This document shows positions 7,895 through 15,936 of a stretch of DNA of 26,873 nucleotides, piece by piece. The first letter of the stretch is position 1; the number at the start of each line of letters is the position of its first letter. Origin of the DNA: JASFRI01 sp050115015 (GTDB lineage: Bacteria > Acidobacteriota > Polarisedimenticolia > CBDVAL01); assembly GCA_050115015.1 (NCBI GenBank), contig JASFRI010000006.1, positions 1 to 26,873 on the forward strand. Direction: 5' to 3'. The translations under genes were made by a program, and so were the position numbers. The notes beneath the pieces were generated by a model. The model did not search any database, was not told where the DNA came from, and worked only from the letters and a program-made list of their open reading frames with translations.

Positions 7895-9145
7895 TCACGT
7901 GCGCAGGCCCCGCGCCAGACGCTCGTGAGCCCGGGTCAGGTCCTGGGATCCCAGTGCGGCGAGGAGGGAGATCTCGCCCGCCAGCACGATCCCACCGAGG
8001 ATCTCGGCCAGGCGGAGCGCGGCATGGCCGGGGCGCTCCGGGTCGGGCAGCGCGCCCAGGAGCCCCAGGGCCTCCCGCTGGGTGGCCAGCGCCGTGCCGC
8101 CCCCCACGGTGCCCAGGGGCACGTCCGGCAGGTAGACCGACGCGAGGACGCCGCCCTCGCCATCCGGCTCCACGCATGTGATCCCCACCGCCCCCTCGGC
8201 GACGTGCGCGACGTCCTGCCCCGTCGCGATGAACACCGCCGCCACGAGGTTCGCGTAGTGCGCGTTGAAGCCGGTGGAGCCCGCCGCGACGGACCCCAGG
8301 AGGATCTTGCGGTACTGCACCTCCAGCAGGGACGCGGCACCGGTCTTGAGACAGTCCCGCAGCACCTCGGGCCCCAGCCGCACCTCGCCGTGGATGCGCT
8401 TGCCGCGCCCCTCGTGGAAGTTGATCGCCGAGGGCTTCTTGTCGGAGCAGTAGTTGCCGGACAGCGCCACGCAGGGGACACCGGCCTTCGGCTCGATGAC
8501 CTCGCGCACGGCCCGGTCGCAGGCGATGGTGGCCATGTTCATGCCCATCGCGTCGCCGGAGGCGAACCGGAACCGGAGGAAGACCGTCGTGCCGAAGGCG
8601 TAGGGCCGGATATCCAGCAGCCGCAGGTGCCGGCTCGTCCCCTCGGCCGCCTCGCGGATGGCGGGCTCGTTGTCCCGGATCCAGGCGAGGAAGCGCTCCG
8701 TGTCCCGCACGCCCCCGGTGCGGAAGACCGGCCCGCGGGTCATCCCCACGTCCTCGGCCCGGACGGTCGCGCCCCCCGCGGCGCGGATCGCCGCGCACCC
8801 GCGGTTCACGCTGGCCACGAGGGCCCCCTCCGTCGTCGCCAGCGGGACGTGGACCTCCCCCTCCACGTGCGCGCCCTGGAGGACGAGGGGTCCGGCGACC
8901 CCCATGGGGATCTGCGCGACGCCGATGAAGTTCTCGCAATGGCGCGAGGCGGCACGGTCGCCGTCCAGCGAGTAGCGCCCGATGTGCTCCAGCCTGCCGC
9001 CGCCCTTGCGCTCCAGGGCGAGACGGCGGATCTCCGCGGCCACGTCGGCGGGGAGATCGGCGGGGAGCTGGTGCATCCGGATCTCCCCGGCGGCCAGCGC
9101 CGCCGCCAGACGGTCGATCTCCCGGCGTCCCGGCGCGGCCTTCAC
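7895..9145 (-). CDS. hmgR: Hydroxymethylglutaryl-CoA reductase, class I type
   Basis: This 416-residue soluble enzyme is predicted to reduce HMG-CoA to mevalonate using NAD(P)H. It has ENFIGVAQIPMGVAGPL (71-87), TTEGALVASVNRGC (104-117) with catalytic Glu106, DAMGMNM (198-204), SGNYCSDKKPSAIN (229-242) with Lys236, GQDVAH (309-314) with Asp311, LGTVGGGT (344-351) and a C-terminal AHERL with His407. The DAMGMNM and SGNYCSDKKP segments are those of class I enzymes (archaea and eukaryotes), and no membrane domain is present, as in archaeal forms. The start is GTG at 9145, with GGGAG six bases upstream and a GTGA overlap with the isomerase stop. Larger upstream frames lie inside the isomerase gene. 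It supplies the first committed step for the genes that follow. Confidence 0.93.
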   Translation of the reverse strand: MKAAPGRREIDRLAAALAAGEIRMHQLPADLPADVAAEIRRLALERKGGGRLEHIGRYSLDGDRAASRHCENFIGVAQIPMGVAGPLVLQGAHVEGEVHVPLATTEGALVASVNRGCAAIRAAGGATVRAEDVGMTRGPVFRTGGVRDTERFLAWIRDNEPAIREAAEGTSRHLRLLDIRPYAFGTTVFLRFRFASGDAMGMNMATIACDRAVREVIEPKAGVPCVALSGNYCSDKKPSAINFHEGRGKRIHGEVRLGPEVLRDCLKTGAASLLEVQYRKILLGSVAAGSTGFNAHYANLVAAVFIATGQDVAHVAEGAVGITCVEPDGEGGVLASVYLPDVPLGTVGGGTALATQREALGLLGALPDPERPGHAALRLAEILGGIVLAGEISLLAALGSQDLTRAHERLARGLRT

Positions 9146-10185
9146 GGCCGGCTCCCGTCGCGGCGGCGCACGCCGAGCCGGCGCAGGTCGTCGAGGGTCC
9201 GGGCGCCGGCGCAGAACATGCAGATCTTCAGCTCCTGGGTGACGCGCTCCAGGCGTTCGACCACCGCCGCGGCGGATTCCCCCGCCACCTGCAGGAACGG
9301 GTAGGCCATCCCCACCAGGTCCGCCCCCAGGGCGATCGCCTTGGCGGCGTCGAGGCCCGAGCGCACGCCGCCGCTGCCGATGATCGTGACGCCCTCCAGG
9401 GAGCGCAGCTGCAGGATCGAGTCGGTGGTCCGGACCCCCCAGTCCGCGAAGCGATCCCCGAGCGGGATGTCCTCGGCCCGGTGTCCCTCGATCCGCGCCC
9501 AGCTCGTCCCGCCGGCCCCGGCGGTGTCCAGGATGCGGAGGCCGCGCTCCACCAGCGCGCGGCCCGTCCTGCCGGACAGCCCGCAGCCGATCTCCTTGAC
9601 GACCACCGGGACCTCGAGGTCGGCCGCCACGGCCGCCATCTTGTCCAGCAGCCCCTTGAAGTTGCGCTGCCCCTCCGGCTGGATCGCCTCCTGCAGCGGG
9701 TTCAGATGGAACACCAGGGCATCGGCCTGGATCATCCCGACCGCGCGGCGGCATTCCTCGAGGCCGAAGCCGTAGTTCAGCTGGACCGCGCCCAGGTTCC
9801 CGAGGAGGATCGCCTGCGGCGCCACGTCGCGCACCTGGAAGCTCGCGGCCTGGCCGGGGTCCTCGATGGCCTTTCGCTGGGAACCCACCCCGAAGGCAAC
9901 CCCGAACGCCTCCGCGGCCGCCGCCAGGTTGCGGTTGATGGTCGTCGCCTCACCGGTCCCGCCGGTCATGCAGGAGATGACCCATGGGGCCCGCAACGGC
10001 TTGTCGAGGAACGTCGTGGAGACGTCCACGTCGGCGAAGTCGATCTCGGGGAGTGCCTCGTGCTCGAGGAGGAACTCCTCGAAGGCGTCCCCGTGCACCT
10101 GCATGCGATCGTCGAGGGCGAGCCGGATATGCTCGGCCTTCCGGTCCCGCGCAGGCGACTCGGGCTGGGATGCGGGCTCTTTCAT
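9142..10185 (-). CDS. fni: Type 2 isopentenyl-diphosphate delta-isomerase (FMN-dependent)
   Basis: This 347-residue TIM-barrel flavoprotein is predicted to interconvert IPP and DMAPP using reduced FMN and Mg2+. It shows RKAEHI (15-20), SCMTGGTG (71-78), FGVGSQRK (98-105), FHLNPLQE (159-166) with catalytic Gln165, VVVKEIGCGLSG (194-205), TAGAGGTSW and GSGGVRSGLDAAKAIALGA. These are the signatures of the type 2 isomerase, unrelated to the Nudix-type Idi. The ATG at 10185 has a weak GGAAA-like Shine-Dalgarno. A 70-bp gap follows glmS and holds a promoter candidate and an inverted repeat, so the isoprenoid genes may have their own start of transcription. It overlaps HMG-CoA reductase by GTGA. Confidence 0.95.
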   Translation of the reverse strand: MKEPASQPESPARDRKAEHIRLALDDRMQVHGDAFEEFLLEHEALPEIDFADVDVSTTFLDKPLRAPWVISCMTGGTGEATTINRNLAAAAEAFGVAFGVGSQRKAIEDPGQAASFQVRDVAPQAILLGNLGAVQLNYGFGLEECRRAVGMIQADALVFHLNPLQEAIQPEGQRNFKGLLDKMAAVAADLEVPVVVKEIGCGLSGRTGRALVERGLRILDTAGAGGTSWARIEGHRAEDIPLGDRFADWGVRTTDSILQLRSLEGVTIIGSGGVRSGLDAAKAIALGADLVGMAYPFLQVAGESAAAVVERLERVTQELKICMFCAGARTLDDLRRLGVRRRDGSRP

Positions 10186-10189
10186 GCTG

Positions 10190-10252
10190 TTTCCGGTGGG
10201 CTGCCGACCGCTTCCCAGATTACCCCACTCGGACCGCCGCGTCCACCGGAAA
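10190..10252. repeat. Perfect 10-bp inverted repeat flanking the fni promoter candidate
   Basis: TTTCCGGTGG at 10190-10199 is the exact reverse complement of CCACCGGAAA at 10243-10252, with 43 bp between them. One arm overlaps the proposed -35 box, and the other lies just upstream of the fni start. This layout would suit a pair of half-operators bridged by a regulator or a looped leader RNA, but no regulator gene is in the window. Confidence 0.5.
10217..10245 (-). promoter_or_regulatory. Candidate promoter before fni
   Basis: On the minus strand, TGGACG (10240-10245) and TAATCT (10217-10222) are spaced by 17 bp in the glmS-fni gap. The -35 matches the consensus at four of six positions and the -10 at only three, so this is a weak candidate. 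It is supported mainly by its place at the head of the tightly packed isoprenoid genes. Confidence 0.3.
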
Positions 10253-10255
10253 GGC

Positions 10256-12085
10256 CTACTCGACCGTCACGCTCTTCGCCAGATTCCGCGGCTGATCCAC
10301 GTCGCAGCCCCGCTTCAGGGCGATGTGGTAGGCCAGCATCTGCAGGGGGACGATCGCCACGATGGGCGTCAGGGCCTCTTCCGTGGAGGGGACGTAGAGG
10401 ACGTGATCGGCCTTCTCCTCGAGGGACCGGTTCCCCTCGGTGGCCACCGCGATGAGGATGCCGTCCCGCGCCTTCACCTCCTCCATGTTGGCGACCATCT
10501 TCTCGTAGACCGCGTGGTCCGGTGCCAGGGCGACGACGGGAAGCTGGGGGTCGATGAGGGCGATGGGACCGTGCTTCATCTCTCCCGCGGGATACCCCTC
10601 GGCGTGGATGTAGGAGATCTCCTTGAGCTTCAGGGCACCCTCCAGCGCCACCGGGTAGTTGATGCCGCGGCCGAGGAACAGGAAGTCGGACGCCTCGAAG
10701 AAGGTCTTGGCCAGCTCCTCGATCTTGTGATCCTGGGTCAGCACCTTCTCCACGTGGCTGGGGATGTGGGTCAGCTCCTGCAGGTGCGCCTGGATGCGCG
10801 CGGGGTTCATCACGCCGCGCACCTGGGCGAGATACAGCGCCAGCAGGTCGAGGGCCACGAGCTGTGCCGTGAAGGCCTTCGTGGAGGCGACGCCGATCTC
10901 GGGGCCGGCATGGGTCAGCAGCGTCCCGTTGGCCTCCCGGGTGACCATGCTCCCCATGACGTTGCAGATCGCCACGCTCCGGGCGCCGCACCGCTTCGCC
11001 TCGCGGAGCGCGGCGAGCGTGTCGGCGGTCTCCCCGGACTGCGTGACCACCACCGTGAGGCACCCGTCGTCGATCAGCGGTGAGCGGTAGCGGAACTCCG
11101 AGCCGTAGTCCACCTCCACCGGGATACGGGCCATCGACTCGATGAGGAACTTCCCCACCAGGCAGGCGTGCCAGGAGGTCCCGCAGGCCACCAGGTTGAT
11201 CTTGCGGATCTCCCGGAGCTCCTCGGGAGCGATCTCGATCTCCTCCAGGTAGATGCGCCCGTCGTCCAGGGAGAAGCGCCCGGCGAGGGTGTCGCGGATG
11301 GCCCGGGGCTGCTCGAAGATCTCCTTGAGCATGAAGTGCTTGTAGCCGCCCTTCTCGGCCATGATCGGGTCCCAGGTGACCCGCTGCACCGCGCGCTCCT
11401 GCCGGCTGCCGTCGGCACCGAGGATGCGCACGCCGCCGGGTTCCGCCACGACGATCTCGCCGTCGTCCAGGAAGAGCACATCGCGGGTGTAGCTGAGGAT
11501 CGCGGTGATGTCCGAGGCGACGAAGTACTCGTCCTCGCCGACGCCCGCCACCAGCGGCGGCCCCATCCGGGCACCGACGATCTTGTTCTCCTCCTCGGTG
11601 GAGAGGCAGGCGAGGGCGTAGATCCCCTCCAGCTGCGGCAGCACGGCCTGCATCGCCTTCTCCAGGCTGCCGTCGTAGGCCTCCTCCAGCAGATGGGCGA
11701 TGATCTCGGTGTCGGTCTCCGTCGTGAACCGGTGGCCGGCATCCCGGAGACGCTGCTTCAGCTCGAGGTAGTTCTCGATGATCCCGTTGTGGACGACGAT
11801 GATCCGGCCGGTGCAATCGCGGTGTGGGTGGGCGTTCTCCTCGGTCGGGCGCCCATGGGTGGCCCAGCGGGTATGGCCGATCCCGTAGAGACCCGTGAGG
11901 GGCTCCCGGCGGAGGCTGTCCTCCAGCTCACGGAGCTTCCCCGCGCTGCGCCGCACCCGGAGCTCTCCGCCCTCCACGACGGCGACGCCCGCGGAGTCGT
12001 AGCCGCGGTACTCCAGCCGCTTCAGCCCGTCGACCAGGACCGGGACCACGTCCTTCCTGCCGATGTACCCTATGATGCCGCACAT
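10256..12085 (-). CDS. glmS: Glutamine-fructose-6-phosphate aminotransferase (isomerizing)
   Basis: This 609-residue enzyme makes glucosamine 6-phosphate from fructose 6-phosphate and glutamine, the entry step to peptidoglycan and lipopolysaccharide amino sugars. The N-terminal glutaminase starts MCGIIGYIG with nucleophile Cys2 exposed after Met removal, and has HTRWATHG (71-78) and a VVHNGIIENY segment. Two SIS domains follow, with CGTSWHA, TQSGETADTLAA and a C-terminal DVDQPRNLAKSVTVE that closes the active site. The length equals that of the E. coli enzyme. The ATG at 12085 is fixed by the requirement for Met-Cys; a longer frame to 12169 would bury the catalytic Cys. It lies 14 bp after glmU. 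Only a weak GGGGG-type Shine-Dalgarno is seen. Confidence 0.97.
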   Translation of the reverse strand: MCGIIGYIGRKDVVPVLVDGLKRLEYRGYDSAGVAVVEGGELRVRRSAGKLRELEDSLRREPLTGLYGIGHTRWATHGRPTEENAHPHRDCTGRIIVVHNGIIENYLELKQRLRDAGHRFTTETDTEIIAHLLEEAYDGSLEKAMQAVLPQLEGIYALACLSTEEENKIVGARMGPPLVAGVGEDEYFVASDITAILSYTRDVLFLDDGEIVVAEPGGVRILGADGSRQERAVQRVTWDPIMAEKGGYKHFMLKEIFEQPRAIRDTLAGRFSLDDGRIYLEEIEIAPEELREIRKINLVACGTSWHACLVGKFLIESMARIPVEVDYGSEFRYRSPLIDDGCLTVVVTQSGETADTLAALREAKRCGARSVAICNVMGSMVTREANGTLLTHAGPEIGVASTKAFTAQLVALDLLALYLAQVRGVMNPARIQAHLQELTHIPSHVEKVLTQDHKIEELAKTFFEASDFLFLGRGINYPVALEGALKLKEISYIHAEGYPAGEMKHGPIALIDPQLPVVALAPDHAVYEKMVANMEEVKARDGILIAVATEGNRSLEEKADHVLYVPSTEEALTPIVAIVPLQMLAYHIALKRGCDVDQPRNLAKSVTVE

Positions 12086-12099
12086 GCCGTGTGCCCCCG

Positions 12100-13569
12100 T
12101 CAGCCCTTGCGCCGCTTGCCCTTGCCATGCTTGTCCCGGGCCTGCCGGGCCCGGCGTGCCTCCACCCACCCCTCCTTGTTCACCTGGCGGGCCCTGGACA
12201 GCGCGAGGGCTCCCGGCGGGACGTCACGGGTGATCGTGGACCCCGCCGCGACATAGGCCCCCTTGCCCACCTTCACCGGCGCGACGAGCTGGCTGTCGGA
12301 GCCGATGAAGACGCCGTCCCCCAGGACCGTCTCGTGCTTCGCGGTGCCGTCGTAGTTGCAGGTGATCGTGCCCGCGCCGACGTTCACGCCCCTCCCGACC
12401 CGGGAGTCCCCGAGGTACGTGAGGTGGTTGGCCTTCGAGCCGCGCCCCATCCGGGTCTTCTTGGTCTCCACGAAGTTCCCCACCCGCACCGCGGCATCGA
12501 GGCGGCTGTCGGGACGGAGGTGCGCCATCGGGCCGATCCGGGCCCCCGCGCCGATGCGGGATCCCAGGACCAGGCAGTGATCCAGGATCACCGTATCGTC
12601 GGCAATCCGGGAGTCGTGTACCCGCGTGCCGGGGTACAGCTCGCAGCGTTCTCCGATCCGCGTCCGCCCCGTCAGCGTCACCCCGGGGTGGATCACCGTG
12701 TCACGGCCGACCCGGACGCCGGGCTCGATATCGGTCCGGTCCGGATCCAGGATCGTCACGCCGGCGCGCATCAGGGCCTCGAGGGTGCGCCCCATCAGCA
12801 GCCGACCCGCCCGGGCCAGCTCGACCCGGTCGTTGACTCCCATCACCTCCGCGGGATGGTCGTGCCGCCGGGCGATGACCCGACGCCCCTGCGCGCGGAA
12901 CGCCTCGACCATGTCGGTGAGGTAGTACTCGTTCTGCGCGTTGGACCGACCGGCTCCCTTGAGGACGCGAAAGACACCGGGGATCTCCGCGACGTAGATC
13001 CCCGAGTTGATCTCCCGGATGCGTCGCTGCTCCCGGTCCGCGTCCGCATGCTCGACGATGCGGAGGACGTCGTCCCGTCCGGCTCCCGTCCCCCGGAGGA
13101 TCCGCCCGTAGCCGCGCGGGTCCTCGAGCTCGGCGGTGAGCACCGTCGCCGCGGCCCGCGCGGCCCGGTGGCGCCGCAGCAGGCCTCGCAGCGTTTCGGG
13201 CCGGATCGCGGGGACGTCCCCCGCGAGGATCAGCAGGTCGCCGCCGGCGCCCCGCAATCGGGATTCCGCCTGCATGACGGCGTGGCCCGTGCCGAGCTGC
13301 CGGCGCTGCAGCGCGAATCGCAGCCGGTCCGGAGGAAGGCGGGCCTCGGCGGCAGCCGCCTCCACGGCGGGTCGCACCGCCTCCGCCTGGTTCCCCAGCA
13401 CCATCGTCACGCTTTCCGGCTTGAGGGCGGCGGCCGCCGCCAGGGACCGGGCGATCATCGGCCGGCCCGCCACCGGATGGAGCACCTTGATGACCGACGA
13501 TTTCATCCTCTTGCCGAGACCGGCGGCGAGGATGACGACATGGGTCGCGCGGCGGGCCCCCCGGGGCAT
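12100..13569 (-). CDS. glmU: Bifunctional N-acetylglucosamine-1-phosphate uridyltransferase / glucosamine-1-phosphate acetyltransferase
   Basis: This 489-residue enzyme acetylates glucosamine 1-phosphate and couples the product to UTP, giving UDP-GlcNAc. The N-terminal pyrophosphorylase domain has LAAGLGKRMKS (14-24), QLGTGHAV (91-98), LAGDVPA (115-121) and NSGIYV (188-193). The C-terminal left-handed beta-helix (about 270-455) has KANHLTYLGD (379-388), NYDGTAKHET (405-414) and FIGSDSQLVAPV (421-432), which form the acetyltransferase site. The tail (471-489) is very basic (Lys/Arg-rich) and longer than usual. Its ATG shares one base with the stop of the upstream TPR gene (TGATG), indicating coupled translation. 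It lies 14 bp upstream of glmS, so two enzymes of UDP-GlcNAc synthesis are adjacent; glmM is not in the window. Confidence 0.96.
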   Translation of the reverse strand: MPRGARRATHVVILAAGLGKRMKSSVIKVLHPVAGRPMIARSLAAAAALKPESVTMVLGNQAEAVRPAVEAAAAEARLPPDRLRFALQRRQLGTGHAVMQAESRLRGAGGDLLILAGDVPAIRPETLRGLLRRHRAARAAATVLTAELEDPRGYGRILRGTGAGRDDVLRIVEHADADREQRRIREINSGIYVAEIPGVFRVLKGAGRSNAQNEYYLTDMVEAFRAQGRRVIARRHDHPAEVMGVNDRVELARAGRLLMGRTLEALMRAGVTILDPDRTDIEPGVRVGRDTVIHPGVTLTGRTRIGERCELYPGTRVHDSRIADDTVILDHCLVLGSRIGAGARIGPMAHLRPDSRLDAAVRVGNFVETKKTRMGRGSKANHLTYLGDSRVGRGVNVGAGTITCNYDGTAKHETVLGDGVFIGSDSQLVAPVKVGKGAYVAAGSTITRDVPPGALALSRARQVNKEGWVEARRARQARDKHGKGKRRKG

Positions 13570-14312
13570 CAGGACGCCCCGGCGGTCCCGGTGAGCTCTT
13601 CGAACTCCGCCCGGCCGCGAAGCGGCTCGAAGTCCTGGTCCCGTCGGGCCAGCAAGCGGTTCGCGTCGTTCATGCCGATGGCGCGCCGGAGGTGCTCCAT
13701 CGCCCGCTCCGCGTCGCCGCTCAGCGCCAGCGCGGCGGCGAGGGCATAGTGCACCTTCTCGCTGTCCGGCTCGAGCTTCAGGGCCTTCTCGAACAGGTCC
13801 ACCGCCTGCGCGTGTTCGCCCCGGTTCACGTGGAACACGCCCCGGTTGTAGTGGTCCTCGAGGCCGCGCACCCGGCCCTCCTGGGCCGTGTGCTGGCGGC
13901 AGAGGTTGAGGTACACCCGGGCCCGGTCCGTGAGGTCCTTCTCACCGGGGTGCTCGGCGATGATCGTCTCGAACATGGCGGCCGCCTTCTCGAACTCGCG
14001 GCGATGGAACACGGCCATCGCCTTCTCGTACTCCCCCAGCGCCTCCAGGTAGGTCGGGGAGACGCCGAACACCGGGGAAGCGGTCCGCTTCCGGTCCGGC
14101 GGGCGCTTGGCGGAACGGTTCCGGGCCGCCGGCTTCGATCTCGCGGTGGTCTTCTTGGCCTTCTTCCCCGCCGCCGGCTTCTTCCTGGCCGTCTTGCCCT
14201 TCCGGGCCGCGGGGCGTCGGGAAGCGGTCTTCTTGGCCGTCTTCTTCTTCGGCTTGACAGCCTTCTTTTGTGTTTTTTTCGCCTTTGCGGCGCCTGATTT
14301 TGCCGTGGGCAT
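13569..14312 (-). CDS. Histone H1-like lysine-rich N-terminus fused to TPR repeats
   Basis: This 247-residue protein has two parts. Residues 1 to about 75 are Lys/Ala/Arg-rich, with repeated AKK, KTAKK and KPAA units like bacterial histone H1-type or alanine-lysine-rich DNA-binding tails. From about 85 to 215 there are tetratricopeptide-like helices, including the unit AVDLFEKALKLEPDSEKVHY. The C-terminal piece (ARRDQDFEPLRGRAEFEEL) is a motif often found at the end of TPR proteins. It may bind nucleic acid or another polyanion through the tail and proteins through the TPRs; the role is unknown. ATG at 14312 is chosen because GGGAGG lies five bases upstream; the codon before it is GTG. It is the first gene after the promoter at 14354-14382 and is coupled to glmU. 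Confidence 0.8.
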   Translation of the reverse strand: MPTAKSGAAKAKKTQKKAVKPKKKTAKKTASRRPAARKGKTARKKPAAGKKAKKTTARSKPAARNRSAKRPPDRKRTASPVFGVSPTYLEALGEYEKAMAVFHRREFEKAAAMFETIIAEHPGEKDLTDRARVYLNLCRQHTAQEGRVRGLEDHYNRGVFHVNRGEHAQAVDLFEKALKLEPDSEKVHYALAAALALSGDAERAMEHLRRAIGMNDANRLLARRDQDFEPLRGRAEFEELTGTAGAS

Positions 14313-14353
14313 CACACCCTCCCGGAGATTGTCAAGTGTGAGTCGGACCGGAA

Positions 14354-14382
14354 TTTATATATGAATTGCCGGCCGCTGGCAA
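14354..14382 (-). promoter_or_regulatory. Sigma70-like promoter for the TPR-glmU-glmS run
   Basis: In an AT-rich island, the minus strand reads TTGCCA (14377-14382), a 17-bp spacer, then TATAAA (14354-14359), each five of six to consensus. The predicted start is near 14347, giving a leader of about 35 nt that includes the GGGAGG site of the TPR gene. The rest of the 139-bp gap up to the photolyase stop at 14452 is GC-rich with no gene. Confidence 0.65.
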
Positions 14383-14451
14383 CGATCCGCCCGACGCGGG
14401 CCCGGGAGGGGGGAGGCCGGCCGGATCCGGGGCAGGGGTGCCGGTTTCCGC

Positions 14452-15936
14452 TCAGAAGAGGGACCCGGAGGGCGGCGCGGCGTAGCGGGCCACGTACGCC
14501 TTCGTCCGGAGCTTCCGCGCCGTGTTCTCCAGGCTCATGTAGCGCACCTTCCCGAAGACGGGCCGCTCCGGCCCCCAGGCGCGATCGTAGCGCCCCAGCA
14601 CCCAGAAGATCCCCGAGTAGGAGTTGGGGTCCCTCCCGTCCAGCGCGTAGCGGTTGTTCAGCTCGACGAGGATCCGCAGGGCCTCCCGCGGCGAGGCCGT
14701 CCACTCCAGGATCTTCTTTCCCCAGACCATCCGCATGTAGTTGTGCAGCACCCCGTCCCGCACCAGCTGGCCCTGCGCCGCGTTCCAGAGCGGCGAGTGC
14801 GTGCGGGCGCCGTCCAGCTCCTCCAGGCTATAGCGGTGGGGCCGCGGGTCGCCGGCGTGCTCGGCCAGCGTCCGGCGGGCCCAGTCCGGAAGCGACTCGA
14901 ACCGATCGTAGTCCTCCCGGTGATGGCACATGTTGTGTCCCAGCTCCCGCCAGGTGACGAGCTGGTCGAGGAACGCCTCGGCGGCGGGTCGCATCCCCCA
15001 CCAGCCCTGCCGGCTTCCCCCGCGGTCCAGGGAGAGCCGGGAGGCGTCCCAGTCCTCGGTGGCGGTCACCGACAGGAAGACCTCGTGGGGCGCGATGTGG
15101 CCGAAGTGCAGGTAGGGGGAGAGGCCGCTTGCGGCACCCTCGTCCAGCAGGTTGCGGCGCTCGCCGTAGTCGTCGAGAGGCCCCTCCACGAAGGCAGCGA
15201 GCCGTCGCCCGGCCGGCCCCTCGCCCCCGGCCAGCTCCACGGGCCCGACGGCCGGGTCGACCGGCAGCGCGGACAGCGCCGCCTCGTCCCCCCGCAGGAG
15301 TCCCTCCGCCGCCATCGGCCAGCGGCGCAGCACGGACCCCGGCAGGTCCTCCATCGGCCGCAGCCCGGCGCGCGCAAGGGGGGCACGGACCGGGAAGCCG
15401 TCGAGGTGGTGCCGCAGCTCCCGCTGCACGAAGCGGCGGTAGGCGAACGCCGTCGGGAAGGCGTGATCGCTGGCGGCGAGGGGCATCAGCCCGTTCGCGT
15501 CCACCATCTCCACGGCCGCCGGGAGCCGGCAGGCCGCCTCCACCATCCGCGGGAGGAAGAAGCAGGGGAAGTCGTCCCCCACGATCAGGCAGGCCCGGCG
15601 GGCGAGCGCCGCCAGCAGCCCCTTGCCGGCGCCCGCCTCCGGCTCGACGTAGGGGTAGTAGAGCGCGGGGGAACGGGCCAGGCTCCTGGCCTTCCCCGCC
15701 ATCCCCTGGATGACGAAGCGGTGGAACCGGGCGCTGGCCCAGCGGTGGCCGCAGCGGATCGGCTCCAGGATGAGCAGCGGACGGTCGAGCTGCCGGGCCC
15801 ACTCCGCGGCACGCTGCAGCGCGTGGTTGTAGCGCAGGCGCCGGTACGCCGTCATCCAGTAGAGGACGTAGGCTCCCTTGTCCGCGGGAATCCGGTCGTT
15901 GCCGCGGCGGATCCGGACCTCGGGCACGGCGCTCAT
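14452..15936 (-). CDS. phr: Class II CPD photolyase (deoxyribodipyrimidine photo-lyase)
   Basis: This 494-residue FAD enzyme is predicted to split cyclobutane pyrimidine dimers using blue light. The N-terminal antenna domain begins YVLYWMTAYRRLRYNHAL (23-40), the class II signature. The FAD-binding domain has SGLSPYLHFGHI (270-281), QLVTWRELGHNMC (325-337), LVRDGVLHNYMRMVWGKKI (391-409) and ALDGRDPNSYSGIFWVLGRY (431-450). The order and wording are those of class II enzymes, known from plants, animals, methanogens and some bacteria, rather than the usual E. coli-type class I. The start ATG at 15936 forms ATGA with the stop of the SDR gene; a much longer frame to 17715 is a shadow through two other genes. 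It is the last gene of the cbiX-SDR-phr unit. Confidence 0.93.
   Translation of the reverse strand: MSAVPEVRIRRGNDRIPADKGAYVLYWMTAYRRLRYNHALQRAAEWARQLDRPLLILEPIRCGHRWASARFHRFVIQGMAGKARSLARSPALYYPYVEPEAGAGKGLLAALARRACLIVGDDFPCFFLPRMVEAACRLPAAVEMVDANGLMPLAASDHAFPTAFAYRRFVQRELRHHLDGFPVRAPLARAGLRPMEDLPGSVLRRWPMAAEGLLRGDEAALSALPVDPAVGPVELAGGEGPAGRRLAAFVEGPLDDYGERRNLLDEGAASGLSPYLHFGHIAPHEVFLSVTATEDWDASRLSLDRGGSRQGWWGMRPAAEAFLDQLVTWRELGHNMCHHREDYDRFESLPDWARRTLAEHAGDPRPHRYSLEELDGARTHSPLWNAAQGQLVRDGVLHNYMRMVWGKKILEWTASPREALRILVELNNRYALDGRDPNSYSGIFWVLGRYDRAWGPERPVFGKVRYMSLENTARKLRTKAYVARYAAPPSGSLF

Noticed and set aside
14330..14335. TTGACA on the minus strand, a perfect -35 hexamer.
   Set aside because: A -10 box 17 bp downstream would fall inside the TPR coding start, and nothing suitable is there; the upstream TTGCCA/TATAAA pair is better placed.
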